The translations under genes and the position numbers were made by a program. Shown here in pieces: positions 8,465 through 17,702 of a stretch of DNA of 64,000 bases (position 1 is the stretch's first letter; the number at the start of each line of letters is the position of its first letter). Under the pieces are notes generated by a model. That model saw only the letters and a program-made list of their open reading frames with translations. It had not been told where the DNA came from and searched no databases. Origin of the DNA: Chlamydiia bacterium (GTDB taxonomy: Bacteria; Chlamydiota; Chlamydiia; Chlamydiales; GCA-2402025); assembly GCA_030427725.1 (NCBI GenBank), contig JAUICV010000002.1:1-64000 (forward strand). The letters run 5' to 3'.

Positions 8465-9754
8465 TTACTCTAACCAGGTTACCGCATGATACTGTTTTTC
8501 ATCGATTTGTTTTTCTTTCTTTGCCACATAAACCGCAGCAACAGCGTCACCTAAAATATTTGTTACTGAAGAGAGCATTTCTCTAAGTCTATCAATACCA
8601 GCAACTAACGCTATTCCTTCCAAAGGAAGCCCCATAGCATTTAAAACCACAGAAAGCATTACCAACCCAGTACCAGGTATTCCAGCTGCCCCAATCGCTG
8701 AGACAAGAGAAGTGAAAAACAAAATAATTATTTTAAATGCTGTGATTTCAATATTATAGGCTTGAGCAATGAAAATTGCTGCTACAGCTTGTCCAACCGC
8801 TGCGCCATTCATATTAACGGTTGAGCCTAAAGAAAGAACAAACCCAGCAATATCTTTTGATACTCCAAGATGATCTGTCGCACATTCTATTGAGACAGGA
8901 AGAGTAGCAGAGCTACTATTTGTAGTAAAAGCAACTACAATAGCATCTTTCATACCCTTAAAGAAGGGGCCTATTTGAAGTCTCGCTAAAAATTTCAACG
9001 AAAGACAAAAAACTACAAATATTTGCAAAAAGCAAGCTAGATAGTTACACAGTAACACCCAAAAAAGAGGGAGAATCACTTTAATACCAATAGACGCCAC
9101 TGCTGCTGCCATTAGAGCAAACACCCCATAGGGAGCTAGTTTCATGATAAAATGCGTTAAGTTGTACATGATTTCAGCAATGGATTCGATAAAATTAAGT
9201 ACAGGCTTAGCCTTTTCTCCAGTCACAATGATAGCTAGAGCAAAAAGAATCCCAAACACAATGATCTGTAGGACATTGCCTGTTGCAAAAGAGGCAATTG
9301 GATTTGAGGGAACTATAGAAAAAATGAAATCTAAAACGCTGAGTTCTTTATTTGCATTTAAACTCGCCCCCGCCCAGGCTAGATCTAAGTTTGCTCCAGG
9401 CTTAAAAAGGTAAGTTAGGAAAATTCCAAAAGAAATCGCTATAAGCGTAGTAAAGAAGTAAAAACTAAAAGTTCTAAGCCCAATTCTTCCTAGTTTCTTT
9501 GGGTCATGAATGTGACATATTCCAGATACAATAGATGAAAAAATGATAATACCGACTAGCATCTTTAAAAGATCAATAAAGACCTTTCCTAAAGACTCTA
9601 AAAATCCAACAATATCTTTTTTATAGTGAAGAAAGCCTTTCAAAAATTTACCATCTTCCATCGTAGCCAAATAAGACGAGTAGTCAAAGCCCACCAAAAG
9701 ACCTATTAATATACCGGCGACAAGACCGATTAGAATCTTTTTCCATAATTTCAT
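8465..9754 (-). CDS. gltT: Dicarboxylate/amino acid:cation symporter (GltP/DctA family)
   Basis: This 429-residue inner-membrane protein imports glutamate, aspartate or C4-dicarboxylates with Na+ or H+. The family core is clear: TTNSSSATLPVSIECA (the serine-rich hairpin), then STVNMNGAAVGQAVAAIF, and AAGIPGTGLVM, within eight or more hydrophobic segments. Its start overlaps the lpxK stop by 4 bases (ATGA), which indicates translational coupling. The gene lies 43 bases before the E2 gene, as in C. trachomatis. For an intracellular bacterium it would supply the TCA cycle with host glutamate or dicarboxylates. Substrate preference cannot be read from the sequence. Confidence 0.9.
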   Translation of the reverse strand: MKLWKKILIGLVAGILIGLLVGFDYSSYLATMEDGKFLKGFLHYKKDIVGFLESLGKVFIDLLKMLVGIIIFSSIVSGICHIHDPKKLGRIGLRTFSFYFFTTLIAISFGIFLTYLFKPGANLDLAWAGASLNANKELSVLDFIFSIVPSNPIASFATGNVLQIIVFGILFALAIIVTGEKAKPVLNFIESIAEIMYNLTHFIMKLAPYGVFALMAAAVASIGIKVILPLFWVLLCNYLACFLQIFVVFCLSLKFLARLQIGPFFKGMKDAIVVAFTTNSSSATLPVSIECATDHLGVSKDIAGFVLSLGSTVNMNGAAVGQAVAAIFIAQAYNIEITAFKIIILFFTSLVSAIGAAGIPGTGLVMLSVVLNAMGLPLEGIALVAGIDRLREMLSSVTNILGDAVAAVYVAKKEKQIDEKQYHAVTWLE

Positions 9755-10866
9755 AAGCTTCTCTCTTTGTTTCTTTGATAATTTGTTATCTTCCCTTCTA
9801 TGGCCTCTATAAGTTGGGGATAGGTTACATCTTGAGAAGAGGCCGATAAAGAGTCTTCTAAGTAATAAATCGGAAGGGACGTTTCTTTCTTTTCAGGTAG
9901 TTTTATATAGTCTTTATAAGTGCAAACCAAATAGTTAGCCCCTTTAGCTTTTGCTTTGTTGCTAAACTGCATTAACTCTTTTGAAGAAAAACAACCATGA
10001 TCTGCCGCTCTTAAACTATCAACAATAGTCGTCCCAATATCGCAAAGCGCCTTTTCAAAGGCCTGCGGATGTGCAATCGCGGAAAAAGCTCCAATTCTTG
10101 TGTTCAGTAATTCTTTTAAGGGTAAAGTGTCTGACCCTCTTAAAAAACTATGATCCCTTTTAAAGTGCACAACTGGGCAATCAAATGAACTTAAATCAAT
10201 TTTTTCTATTTCACATCCAGCTGTTATCCCAATGAAATTGGCTCTTTTTAGAGCTGATTTATCCTCTCTTAGAAAACCTCTCGGAAGAAGATATTTTTTT
10301 TCTAATGGTCGTAAACTATTGAATAAGACAAAGTTAATATCCGCCTTCAAAGAAAGATCTTGAAAACCATCGTCTAAAATAGCCACATCAAATCCATTAT
10401 CTTTCGCGAAATTTAATGCTAAATGTCTGTCTTTACACACAAGTACACTTAGGTTTGGATGGGCATTTTTTATCATTACCGGTTCATCTCCGTAGCCTTT
10501 GGCAGGATCAGAAGTTAAAATGTTATGAACTTTGTCTTTTTTCACTTGAGTTCCTTTATACCCTTTTGAAACGATCGCGACGCTATACTTGCTTTGCAAA
10601 CTTTCTGCTAGCTTCATAACTGTTGGAGTTTTTCCAGATCCTCCAGCTGTAATATTACCCACACAAATAGTAGGCAAAGGCGCATCGTAGCTCTTCAAAA
10701 GCTTTGTCTTATAAAACGAAGATCTAAGCTTTACGGCCATTTTATACCCTAAACTTAAAATCCAAAGTCCAGATAAAACAATCTGTTCCAGCCAGTTATA
10801 GCTTTCTTTCTTCAAAAGATGAACTATGTACGTTTGGATATTAGTCCCTATAAAAAACCATCTCAT
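9751..10866 (-). CDS. lpxK: Tetraacyldisaccharide 4'-kinase
   Basis: This 371-residue membrane-associated kinase adds the 4'-phosphate to the lipid A disaccharide. The N-terminal hydrophobic helix (about 28-45) is followed by a P-loop, GNITAGGSGKTPTV (about 57-70), and then the ILDDGFQDLSL motif of the family. Length is slightly above average. It overlaps both neighbours by 4 bases (gmhA upstream, gltT downstream), so gmhA-lpxK-gltT-sucB is very likely one operon mixing LPS synthesis and transport. The gltT-lpxK order is conserved in Chlamydia. Confidence 0.92.
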   Translation of the reverse strand: MRWFFIGTNIQTYIVHLLKKESYNWLEQIVLSGLWILSLGYKMAVKLRSSFYKTKLLKSYDAPLPTICVGNITAGGSGKTPTVMKLAESLQSKYSVAIVSKGYKGTQVKKDKVHNILTSDPAKGYGDEPVMIKNAHPNLSVLVCKDRHLALNFAKDNGFDVAILDDGFQDLSLKADINFVLFNSLRPLEKKYLLPRGFLREDKSALKRANFIGITAGCEIEKIDLSSFDCPVVHFKRDHSFLRGSDTLPLKELLNTRIGAFSAIAHPQAFEKALCDIGTTIVDSLRAADHGCFSSKELMQFSNKAKAKGANYLVCTYKDYIKLPEKKETSLPIYYLEDSLSASSQDVTYPQLIEAIEGKITNYQRNKERSL

Positions 10867-11489
10867 GGCTTAGGGCTACATGACAGCGCCTGTGATTGCA
10901 AGTTGACTGGCGTCTTGCTACCAAAATAGAGCTTTTCAACTACTTCAATAATGATATGAATAGCTGCCATATGAGCTTCCTGAATTCTATCTGAAAAAGG
11001 AAAGTCATTCACAATCCATTCCAAATCACAAGCCCCTTTTAACTGACCACCACTCTTACCTAAAAAAGCTACAGTTAATAAACCAAGCTCTTTTGCTTTT
11101 TGAACTGCTTTGATTATGTTTTTAGAGTTTCCAGATGTAGACATAACAATGACGACATCCCCTTCTTTTCCCCAAGCTTCAACTAATCTAGAAAAAACAG
11201 TATCAAATCCTTCATCATTACTAACACAGCTCATATGAGCTGGGTCACTAAGGGCTATTGCTCCGAGAGGTTTTCTCTTTTCCCTAAAAAATCCAGTTAA
11301 TTCTTCAGCAAAATGCATGGCGTCACATAAGCTTCCCCCATTACCTGCGATGAGTACTTTCCCTTGAGTTTCATAGGCCTTGGCCAAAACTTTAGCAACA
11401 TCTTCAATAAAAGAAAGAGCTTGGTCTGTCCTTAAAACTTTGGCAGCCCTTACGACCTCTTCTACAGATGTTTCAATTAAAGCTTTCAA
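10863..11489 (-). CDS. gmhA: Phosphoheptose isomerase-like SIS protein
   Basis: This 208-residue SIS-domain enzyme would convert sedoheptulose-7-phosphate to D-glycero-manno-heptose-7-phosphate, the first step of LPS heptose synthesis. Motifs are IAGNGGSLCDAMHFAEEL (about 49-66) and MSTSGNSKNIIKAV. The start is a TTG (11489) with AAGGA eight bases upstream. The next in-frame upstream codons offer no better start. It heads the lpxK operon. Chlamydiaceae LPS has only Kdo, so a heptose gene marks a richer core. DiaA-type SIS proteins are the alternative, but the LPS context favours GmhA. Confidence 0.82.
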   Translation of the reverse strand: MKALIETSVEEVVRAAKVLRTDQALSFIEDVAKVLAKAYETQGKVLIAGNGGSLCDAMHFAEELTGFFREKRKPLGAIALSDPAHMSCVSNDEGFDTVFSRLVEAWGKEGDVVIVMSTSGNSKNIIKAVQKAKELGLLTVAFLGKSGGQLKGACDLEWIVNDFPFSDRIQEAHMAAIHIIIEVVEKLYFGSKTPVNLQSQALSCSPKP

Positions 11490-11651
11490 TACACGAATCC
11501 TTATTCACTCAAAGCTCCCCCTTTCTCGTATAAAGGGAAGAGTTAACTGTTTCGGGCGGATTCTACATAAATAATTAAATAAAATCCAGCTATCTATCAA
11601 TTCTGCAAACAGACTATGCTCTAGAAAACTCCATTTATCATAAATTAAATC

Positions 11652-12632
11652 ATGTTAAAAATAGCAATAATTGGATCGTCTGGACTAGTAGGTCAAGAAC
11701 TCATTTCTCTATTAGAAAAATTTGAGAATTCTATTTCTTTAACTCCTATAGCCTCAAAAAAATCCTTTGGAAAATCAGTTGAGTTTAAAGGGGAAAAATT
11801 ACTCACGCAAACGATGCCGATGAACTTTAATCAGTTTGATTTGGTGTTTTTTTGCGCTAGCAGTTCTCTTGCAAAAGCGTTTATTCCTAATATATTAAAG
11901 GATTGTTGCAAAGTCATTGATTTAAGTAGTGCCTACAGAGATGATGAAAACATCCCCCTTGTAATCCCTGAGATCAATAGTGAAGTTATCACTTCTGAAA
12001 ATCAATTAATTAGCTCTCCTAACTGTACAACAACTATGCTTCTTCTAGCTCTTTATCCCCTGCATGAAAAATTTTGTTTGAAAACAGTTATTACATCAAC
12101 ATACCAGGCTGCAAGTGGAGGAGGCAACGAACTGCTTAATACATTAAAAAATGAAACCAAACAAAGCCTTGAAGACCCGACTGCTAAAGCCTTTTTTGCT
12201 TTTAATGTTTATCCTCACCCTCAAAAATCTTCAGACCCCGATTGGAACTTAGAAGAAAAAAAAATGATCAATGAAAGCAGAAAAATTTTGCAAAATGCTT
12301 CAGTTCAAATCTATCCAACCTGCATTAGAGTACCGACACTTAGAACTCATTCCTTAAGCATTCATGCGACATTTTCTGAAGAAGTCTACAACCCAAGACA
12401 ATGGCTTAAGAAGGCTCCTTATCTGACCGTTGTAGATGACTTAAGCGCTAAAGATGCAGAAAAACAAAACTCTATATTTGTTTCAAGGATCAGACAAATT
12501 AATAACAGAACTGTTGAAATGTGGGTCAGTGGTGACCAGCTTTTGAAAGGAGCCTCCTTAAACGCCTATCAAACCCTTGAACTATTAACATCCAAGGGGT
12601 ATCTAGAAGCTGGGACTACAAGTCCATGTTAA
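11652..12632 (+). CDS. asd: Aspartate-semialdehyde dehydrogenase
   Basis: This 326-residue cytoplasmic enzyme reduces aspartyl phosphate to aspartate semialdehyde, the entry to lysine/diaminopimelate, threonine and methionine synthesis. It has the Rossmann motif GSSGLVG (8-14), catalytic Cys125 in SSPNCTTTMLLLAL, and the acid-base His in RVPTLRTHS (about 230-238). Length is typical. It is divergent from gmhA across a 160-bp gap. Its last 30 bases overlap the convergent pseudouridine synthase gene. In chlamydiae it feeds the DAP pathway for their thin peptidoglycan. No other DAP gene is adjacent. Confidence 0.92.
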   Translation: MLKIAIIGSSGLVGQELISLLEKFENSISLTPIASKKSFGKSVEFKGEKLLTQTMPMNFNQFDLVFFCASSSLAKAFIPNILKDCCKVIDLSSAYRDDENIPLVIPEINSEVITSENQLISSPNCTTTMLLLALYPLHEKFCLKTVITSTYQAASGGGNELLNTLKNETKQSLEDPTAKAFFAFNVYPHPQKSSDPDWNLEEKKMINESRKILQNASVQIYPTCIRVPTLRTHSLSIHATFSEEVYNPRQWLKKAPYLTVVDDLSAKDAEKQNSIFVSRIRQINNRTVEMWVSGDQLLKGASLNAYQTLELLTSKGYLEAGTTSPC

Positions 12633-13250
12633 CCTTTCCTTTGTAACTGGGTGATCAAGAGAAAACTCTTTATGATGAAGAGCTATTTCTCGTTTCCCTC
12701 TTGAAGTGGCCCCGTATTTATGATCCCCTAATATTGGGTGACCAATATGAGAAAGTTGTGCCCTTATTTGATGATACCTTCCTGTAACTAAGGTCACTTC
12801 GACCAGCGTATTACTTGCATGAGTCTCTAGAGGCCTAATAAAAAGCTCTGCATTTTTTGAACCTTCTTTTTCTTGATCAAAGGCTTTTGCTCGATAATTT
12901 TCTTTGATGAGGTAGTGAGTAAACTGTTTCTCTTCACAAAAATCTAAAAGACCTTCAACTAAGGCTACATACTTTTTTGTAACGCTTCTCTTTCTGATCT
13001 GTGCATTTAGTCTCGATAGAGCCTTGGAGGTTCTAGCAAATATGACAAGCCCAGACACATCTTTATCAAGACGATGGATCGGCTCACAAAATACATTTCC
13101 AGCTTTTGAATATTTTTCTTTAAGATACTGTTTACAAAAGTTTTGTAGAGAGTTTTCCTCGAGGTTTGTTTCCTGAGTAAGTAGACCTGATATTTTATTT
13201 ACGACAAGTAGGTGGTTATCTAAATAAACCACATCAAATGAATGCTTCAT
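12603..13250 (-). CDS. RluA-family pseudouridine synthase
   Basis: This 215-residue enzyme should isomerise uridine to pseudouridine in rRNA or tRNA. The catalytic motif HRLDKDVSGL carries Asp62, and the RYHQIRAQLSHIGHPILGD stretch is typical of the RluA class. It is short and lacks the N-terminal S4 domain seen in RluD/RluC, so the target site cannot be assigned. Its ATG overlaps the TAA of the spoU gene by one base (TAATG). It is the last gene of the seven-gene dksA operon. Confidence 0.85.
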   Translation of the reverse strand: MKHSFDVVYLDNHLLVVNKISGLLTQETNLEENSLQNFCKQYLKEKYSKAGNVFCEPIHRLDKDVSGLVIFARTSKALSRLNAQIRKRSVTKKYVALVEGLLDFCEEKQFTHYLIKENYRAKAFDQEKEGSKNAELFIRPLETHASNTLVEVTLVTGRYHQIRAQLSHIGHPILGDHKYGATSRGKREIALHHKEFSLDHPVTKERLTWTCSPSF

Positions 13251-14038
13251 TATCCCATCTGCCGCCTAGCTTCATATAAAACAAGCGTTGTCGCCGCAGC
13301 CACATTTAATGAATCTGCTAGACCATACATTGGGATTTTTACTTGAATATCAGCTTCTTTCATCCAAAAATCAGAGAGCCCTAATTGTTCTGTTCCCATG
13401 AGGACTGCTACGTTTTCTGATAAATTAGCCTTGGTGTAAAGCTGCTCAGTATGAGGAGTTGTTGCTACTGTTTTTAAGTTGTTTTTTTTCAGAAAGTCCA
13501 AAACTTCTTCTCTAGACGATTCCACCACTGGCACTGTAAATAGTGTACCGATAGAAGCTCTTACAACATTTGGGTTGTACATATCAGTTCTTTTATCACA
13601 TAAGATAACAGCATCGACCCCTGCCGCATCTGATGATCTTAATATAGACCCTAAATTTCCAGGTTTTTCAATACTTTCACACACAACAACTAGAGCATTT
13701 TTGGATAGTTTTAAGTCAGTAAGCTTTTTTTTCTGAATCGGCGCTATTGCTATTAATCCATCCGGGCGGTCTCTATACGACGCTCTTTCAAAGAGATCCT
13801 TATGAAGTTTTAGAACCTGGTCCGTTTCAAAATTTTCTATTAATTTTGATTCTTGATCTCCTAAAAAAAGGTCTTCGCAAGTAAATAACGTTTCAATTGG
13901 ATAGTTAGCTTCTACAGCTCTTAGGATTTCTCGATAACCTTCGATAAGAAACTGATTTGACTGATCTCTATGTTTTTTTTCTCTGAGCTTAAGAATTTGT
14001 TTGAATTTTGGATTTTGCCTACTTGTTAAAACACTCAT
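13250..14038 (-). CDS. SpoU/TrmH-family RNA 2'-O-methyltransferase
   Basis: This enzyme of about 262 residues methylates ribose 2'-OH in rRNA or tRNA using SAM through a trefoil-knot fold. The three SpoU motifs are visible: EKPGNLGSILRSSDAAGVDA, LMGTEQLGLS and ADSLNVAAATTLVLYE. The N-terminal substrate-binding domain begins SRQNPKFKQILKLREK. I chose the ATG at 14038 over one at 14050 because GGAGGGG sits five bases before it and it overlaps the preceding stop by 4 bases. It matches the C. trachomatis spoU gene found near lpxK. The exact modified nucleotide is unknown. Confidence 0.87.
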   Translation of the reverse strand: MSVLTSRQNPKFKQILKLREKKHRDQSNQFLIEGYREILRAVEANYPIETLFTCEDLFLGDQESKLIENFETDQVLKLHKDLFERASYRDRPDGLIAIAPIQKKKLTDLKLSKNALVVVCESIEKPGNLGSILRSSDAAGVDAVILCDKRTDMYNPNVVRASIGTLFTVPVVESSREEVLDFLKKNNLKTVATTPHTEQLYTKANLSENVAVLMGTEQLGLSDFWMKEADIQVKIPMYGLADSLNVAAATTLVLYEARRQMG

Positions 14039-14886
14039 GCTCCCCTCCATAATCCATAAGTTCCAGATGGCAGATCAAGCGTTTGATCTCCTTTGATTAA
14101 CATCTCACCTGACACTACTGATCCAGGTAGGTCGCCAAAGTATTCATCCATAAGATGAGCCATAGTTTTCTGAGTAAACCCTGGTGTATGACATGAAAAA
14201 AACACAAAGTTAGGTTTGTTTGTTAACAATTGTCTACAAAGAGACAGTAACAAATGGATATCCTTTTCAATTTTAAAAATTTGAGAAGATGATCCCTTCC
14301 CAAAACTTGGTGGATCTAAAATAATTGCGTCGTATACAACTCCTCTTTTCAGCTCTCGCTTTAAAAACTTAAGAGCATCATCTACAATCCATCTTATCTC
14401 TTGATCTTCCAAGTGATTTAGTTTTGCATTTTCTTTTGCCCAAGATACGGAGGTTTTAGAAGCATCTAAGTGGGTGACCTTAGCCCCTTGTTTTGCAAAA
14501 TAAATAGATGCGGCTCCGGTGTATGCAAAAAGGTTTAAAATTTTTGAACCTTCAGATGCCCTTAAATCTAAGGATTCATATTGATCTAAGTGCTCTGGGA
14601 AAATCCCAAGATGCCCAAAGCTTGTTGGACTAACCTTGAAAGTTAAAGATTTATAGCTAACGAGCCATGACGGCTCTATCTTTTTTGATTGAGCCCAGCC
14701 TGATTTTTTTTCACGTGAAAAGCTTAAGTCTACCTCGTTCCAGAGCTTTGGCTTCCTTGGGCTCCATACAGCTTGAGCGCAAGGTCTTTTTAACTTAAAG
14801 GGACCAACTTGCTCTAGCTTTAGCTGATTTCCTGAGTCTAAAAGTTTATAAGCTCTATCGCTCATCTTCTCTTGGGGTAATATCAT
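14035..14886 (-). CDS. Class I SAM-dependent rRNA methyltransferase (RlmI-like)
   Basis: The protein has 283 residues, or 276 if the second ATG (14865) is used. The N-terminal YKLLDSGNQLKLEQVGPFKL resembles the RlmI/RlmK-type region, SAM motif I is NLFAYTGAASIYFAKQGA, and motif IV is DPPSFGKGSS, a 5-methylcytosine/23S-type methyltransferase signature. It probably methylates a 23S rRNA cytosine or guanine; the site is not known. It overlaps cinA upstream and spoU downstream, so it is translationally coupled. An equivalent gene lies next to spoU in C. trachomatis. Confidence 0.82.
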   Translation of the reverse strand: MILPQEKMSDRAYKLLDSGNQLKLEQVGPFKLKRPCAQAVWSPRKPKLWNEVDLSFSREKKSGWAQSKKIEPSWLVSYKSLTFKVSPTSFGHLGIFPEHLDQYESLDLRASEGSKILNLFAYTGAASIYFAKQGAKVTHLDASKTSVSWAKENAKLNHLEDQEIRWIVDDALKFLKRELKRGVVYDAIILDPPSFGKGSSSQIFKIEKDIHLLLSLCRQLLTNKPNFVFFSCHTPGFTQKTMAHLMDEYFGDLPGSVVSGEMLIKGDQTLDLPSGTYGLWRGA

Positions 14887-16102
14887 GGGCTATGTAGCGC
14901 CACAGCGCTCCTAAAATATAATTAGCCGTATATTCTATCACAGAAGCTCTTTTCCCTCTTCCTTTTGCCATAATTTTCCAAGAAAAGGTAGTAGAGTTTT
15001 TTTGAGACAAGGCGCACCACACTGTGCCAACAGGTTTATTTTCCGTCCCTCCACTAGGGCCGGCTACTCCCGTTACAGCTAAAGCATAATCAGACGAAGC
15101 TAGTTTCAAAGCCCCTTCGGCCATCTCTATCGCAACCTCTTGGGACACAGCCCCTTTTTCTTCTAAATTTTTTCCACCTACTCCTAAAACATTCTTTTTA
15201 ACATCGTTAGAATAACTTACGATACTACCTAAAAAATAATTTGAAGCTCCGGGTAGGTTTGTTAATTTAGCGGCGATATGCCCTCCGGTTAATGACTCTG
15301 CCAAAACTAAAGTTTTTTTCTCTTTAACTAAGAGCTGATGCAAAGCCATTTCTACACTTGAAAACGTGTCACAAAAAACTTGAGTTTTGTACTCATTTTT
15401 TAAAATTTCAAAACAACTATCTAAGTCTTTTTCGTTTTTTACACTGCTTTTACCTGCAATCTTTAATATTCCAAAGCCAGGATAGATCCCAAATTGAACA
15501 TGAGGATATTTGCGATTTAGATTTTCGATCAGGGGACTAATCATATTTTCTGACATATTCCACATTGAAATTCTTCTGATCTCTACTTTGTCGCTATGAA
15601 TTAATAGCTTTTGTAGATGCGGTATCACTTGCGTTTCTAACATCTCTGCCATTTCGATAGGGACACCAGGCAGAGAAAATAAAGTTAAACCATCTTTCTG
15701 AAAACAAAATCCCGGGGCCGTTCCGATTGTATTTTTTAAAATATCAGCGTTCGTAGGCACAGTTGATTGAGACTGTATTGTTTCATGATGACCATACCTT
15801 TGGATAAGATCCATTTTAACCTCTTCATCTACCCTCAAAGAACTACAAAAAAACTCCGCTAAGATATTTTTTGTGCAGTCATCTAAAGTAGGCCCAAGAC
15901 CTCCGGTTGTGATCACAATCTTAGCTCTCTGTGTCACATCACTTAAAGTTTGTTTCAGTTCGTTTTTTTCATCGGAGCAAACGGTATGCTTCGACACACT
16001 GACTCCACAACTTGAGACTTTTTCAGCAATGTATTGAAAGTTTGTATTAAGTGTTGTACCAGAGAGGATTTCATCCCCTATAGTAATAACTTCTATACGC
16101 AT
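14855..16102 (-). CDS. cinA: CinA-family protein: MoaB-like domain plus nicotinamide-nucleotide amidase
   Basis: The protein has 415 residues. The N-terminal molybdopterin-binding-like domain has ITIGDEILSG (7-16) and TTGGLGPTLDDCTKN (65-79), which in CinA acts as an ADP-ribose pyrophosphatase. The C-terminal PncC domain (about 260-415) has LAESLTGGHIAAKLTNLPG and GVAGPSGGTENKPVGTVW and deamidates NMN. Both activities point to pyridine nucleotide recycling. It is separated from the upstream unknown gene by 2 bases and overlaps the downstream methyltransferase. A role in competence is historical and not implied here. Confidence 0.9.
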   Translation of the reverse strand: MRIEVITIGDEILSGTTLNTNFQYIAEKVSSCGVSVSKHTVCSDEKNELKQTLSDVTQRAKIVITTGGLGPTLDDCTKNILAEFFCSSLRVDEEVKMDLIQRYGHHETIQSQSTVPTNADILKNTIGTAPGFCFQKDGLTLFSLPGVPIEMAEMLETQVIPHLQKLLIHSDKVEIRRISMWNMSENMISPLIENLNRKYPHVQFGIYPGFGILKIAGKSSVKNEKDLDSCFEILKNEYKTQVFCDTFSSVEMALHQLLVKEKKTLVLAESLTGGHIAAKLTNLPGASNYFLGSIVSYSNDVKKNVLGVGGKNLEEKGAVSQEVAIEMAEGALKLASSDYALAVTGVAGPSGGTENKPVGTVWCALSQKNSTTFSWKIMAKGRGKRASVIEYTANYILGALWRYIAHDITPREDER

Positions 16103-16104
16103 AC

Positions 16105-16800
16105 CTACCCCATAAATTGGATCTGATTATCTTTTAGAGAAAGCTGTTCTTTTGCAATTTTCTTACTTTCCAATCCGACTCTAAAGGTTGCTACTTTTTT
16201 TTCTCCATCTATAAGAAACCTTGCTGGTCTAGAAGAATCTTTGATAAAACGTCTAAGTATTTTGAATTTCTTAGCATTAATATCAATCCCCTCTTTATAG
16301 ACCTCTATAACTTTGGAAGTTTTAGGATCTTGATAAATTTGAGGGAACTTAAATTCTAACCCAAAAAAAATCGCATCACTTGATTTTGCTTGGTCAAAAA
16401 ATTTATGAAGAATTCTATCATAGCGAAAGCTAAAAGGATGTATCTGAATGATTGGAGCTTTATTTTTTATAATAAAGCGATTGTCACCAACGCTTAGTTT
16501 GTAATAATCTTCTAATTCAAAACAAACACCTAGATTCATTGCTTTAGAAATTTCTCCTAAAACTTCCTTTTGATCCAAGCGCATAGCCTCTAGATAATTT
16601 TTATAAAAATTAAAAAAATCTAACTTATCTAATGACAGTTTTTTTTCATTCCCAACTTGAGATAAATTAAAAACCCTAAGCACTTCAAGTTTCTCTATTA
16701 TAGATTGAAGTTCTAAATCAGAAAACAGACAATAAAATGAAAGCCATTTAGAGGCTCTATATGACCCTTCTTCTTGAAGAGTTGATGTTTTTAAATGCAT
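16105..16800 (-). CDS. Conserved-context hypothetical protein
   Basis: This 231-residue soluble protein matches no family that I recognise. It has no signal peptide or membrane segment. It is Lys/Phe/Leu-rich with mixed helices and strands, including KNKAPIIQIHPFSFRYDRIL, and ends in a strand-rich part (KKVATFRVGLESKKIAKEQL). It sits 3 bases after lspA and 2 bases before cinA, inside a compact operon, which supports it being a real expressed gene. The operon suggests a housekeeping role, but no function can be assigned. Confidence 0.7.
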   Translation of the reverse strand: MHLKTSTLQEEGSYRASKWLSFYCLFSDLELQSIIEKLEVLRVFNLSQVGNEKKLSLDKLDFFNFYKNYLEAMRLDQKEVLGEISKAMNLGVCFELEDYYKLSVGDNRFIIKNKAPIIQIHPFSFRYDRILHKFFDQAKSSDAIFFGLEFKFPQIYQDPKTSKVIEVYKEGIDINAKKFKILRRFIKDSSRPARFLIDGEKKVATFRVGLESKKIAKEQLSLKDNQIQFMG

Positions 16801-16803
16801 TGT

Positions 16804-17340
16804 CTAAGAGAAACTTTGACCAGATTTTTTTTCCAATACTTTTAGATAGAGGGCTTGTCCCATAATCAGAGCGATACCAATGCATATACTTGAATCAGCT
16901 ACATTAAAAACCGGAAACGAATAACTCCCAAACACAAAGTGAATCATATCAATAACATGACCATAAAAAAAGGAATCTACAATATTACCTATGGCTCCAG
17001 CTATTATCATGGTTAATGGAATCTGACGGAATTCAACCTGGTTAAAAAAGAGTAAGTGAACACATAGACAGGCCACTGCGATAACTCTTGTTACAAGTAA
17101 AAATCCATGGTAATCCGAAACAACACCCCAGGGGCCTCCTCTATTTACGACGTGATTTATCGACAAATCCACACCCAAAATATCCTTAAAGACTGGTATC
17201 CCCCCATAAGGATATTCAAAAGAAGCCCAATGCATTAAAGGGATGTGATTATGAGTTAGATATTTAGTCAAAACATCTATACTCAAGACAAGCCCCAAAA
17301 CGATTAACAGTTTATAAAGTCTTTGAAGACTTAATGTCAT
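16804..17340 (-). CDS. lspA: Lipoprotein signal peptidase (signal peptidase II)
   Basis: This 178-residue inner-membrane aspartyl protease removes signal peptides from diacylglyceryl-modified prolipoproteins. It has four hydrophobic segments and catalytic Asp122 ([14 protein letters not shown]) and Asp149 ([10 protein letters not shown]), with [12 protein letters not shown] before them. The usual GN(x)xDR motif here has Ser in place of Arg after the first Asp, a small deviation. It overlaps dksA by 4 bases. Several lipoproteins in this window (the metal-binding protein, CusB, the BamE-like protein) would be its substrates. Adjacent dksA and lspA is a chlamydial arrangement. Confidence 0.92.
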   Translation of the reverse strand: MTLSLQRLYKLLIVLGLVLSIDVLTKYLTHNHIPLMHWASFEYPYGGIPVFKDILGVDLSINHVVNRGGPWGVVSDYHGFLLVTRVIAVACLCVHLLFFNQVEFRQIPLTMIIAGAIGNIVDSFFYGHVIDMIHFVFGSYSFPVFNVADSSICIGIALIMGQALYLKVLEKKSGQSFS

Positions 17341-17702
17341 AGCAGTCCTTTTTCAAATTTCTCTTGAGCTGCAACTGTCATAGTTGCATAAGGAACAGCA
17401 TCTAACCTTTTCTCTGGTATAGCATCACCTGTGATATCGCAAACTCCATAAGTCCCTTCCTCAATTTTTTCTAAGGCTCTTTCGACTTGCCTTAGAACGC
17501 CCGACTCTTTATTGGAAATTTCTAAATTTACTGTTCTCCCGAAATCATCAGTCCCTTCATCCGCTTGATGCTGAGAATATCCCTTCGAGTCTTGAGACTC
17601 TTTCACATCCTCAGAGGTTCCTCTGATTGTATTTGTAATCTGCGCTCTTATTTCTTCTAAACGCTGTTTGTAATCTTCTAATTGTTTTTTTGACAACGCC
17701 AT
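17337..17702 (-). CDS. dksA: DksA/TraR-family protein lacking the zinc-finger cysteines
   Basis: The protein has 121 residues. A coiled-coil N-terminal half ([18 protein letters not shown]) precedes the DksA globular part ([20 protein letters not shown] and [18 protein letters not shown]). Canonical DksA has a CxxC...CxxC zinc site. Here only one Cys is left (YGVCDITG), so it is a cysteine-poor variant that should fold without zinc. The family binds RNA polymerase in the secondary channel and tunes rRNA and stress promoters. It is the first gene of the seven-gene operon. An equivalent gene sits next to lspA in Chlamydia. Confidence 0.85.
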   Translation of the reverse strand: MALSKKQLEDYKQRLEEIRAQITNTIRGTSEDVKESQDSKGYSQHQADEGTDDFGRTVNLEISNKESGVLRQVERALEKIEEGTYGVCDITGDAIPEKRLDAVPYATMTVAAQEKFEKGLL

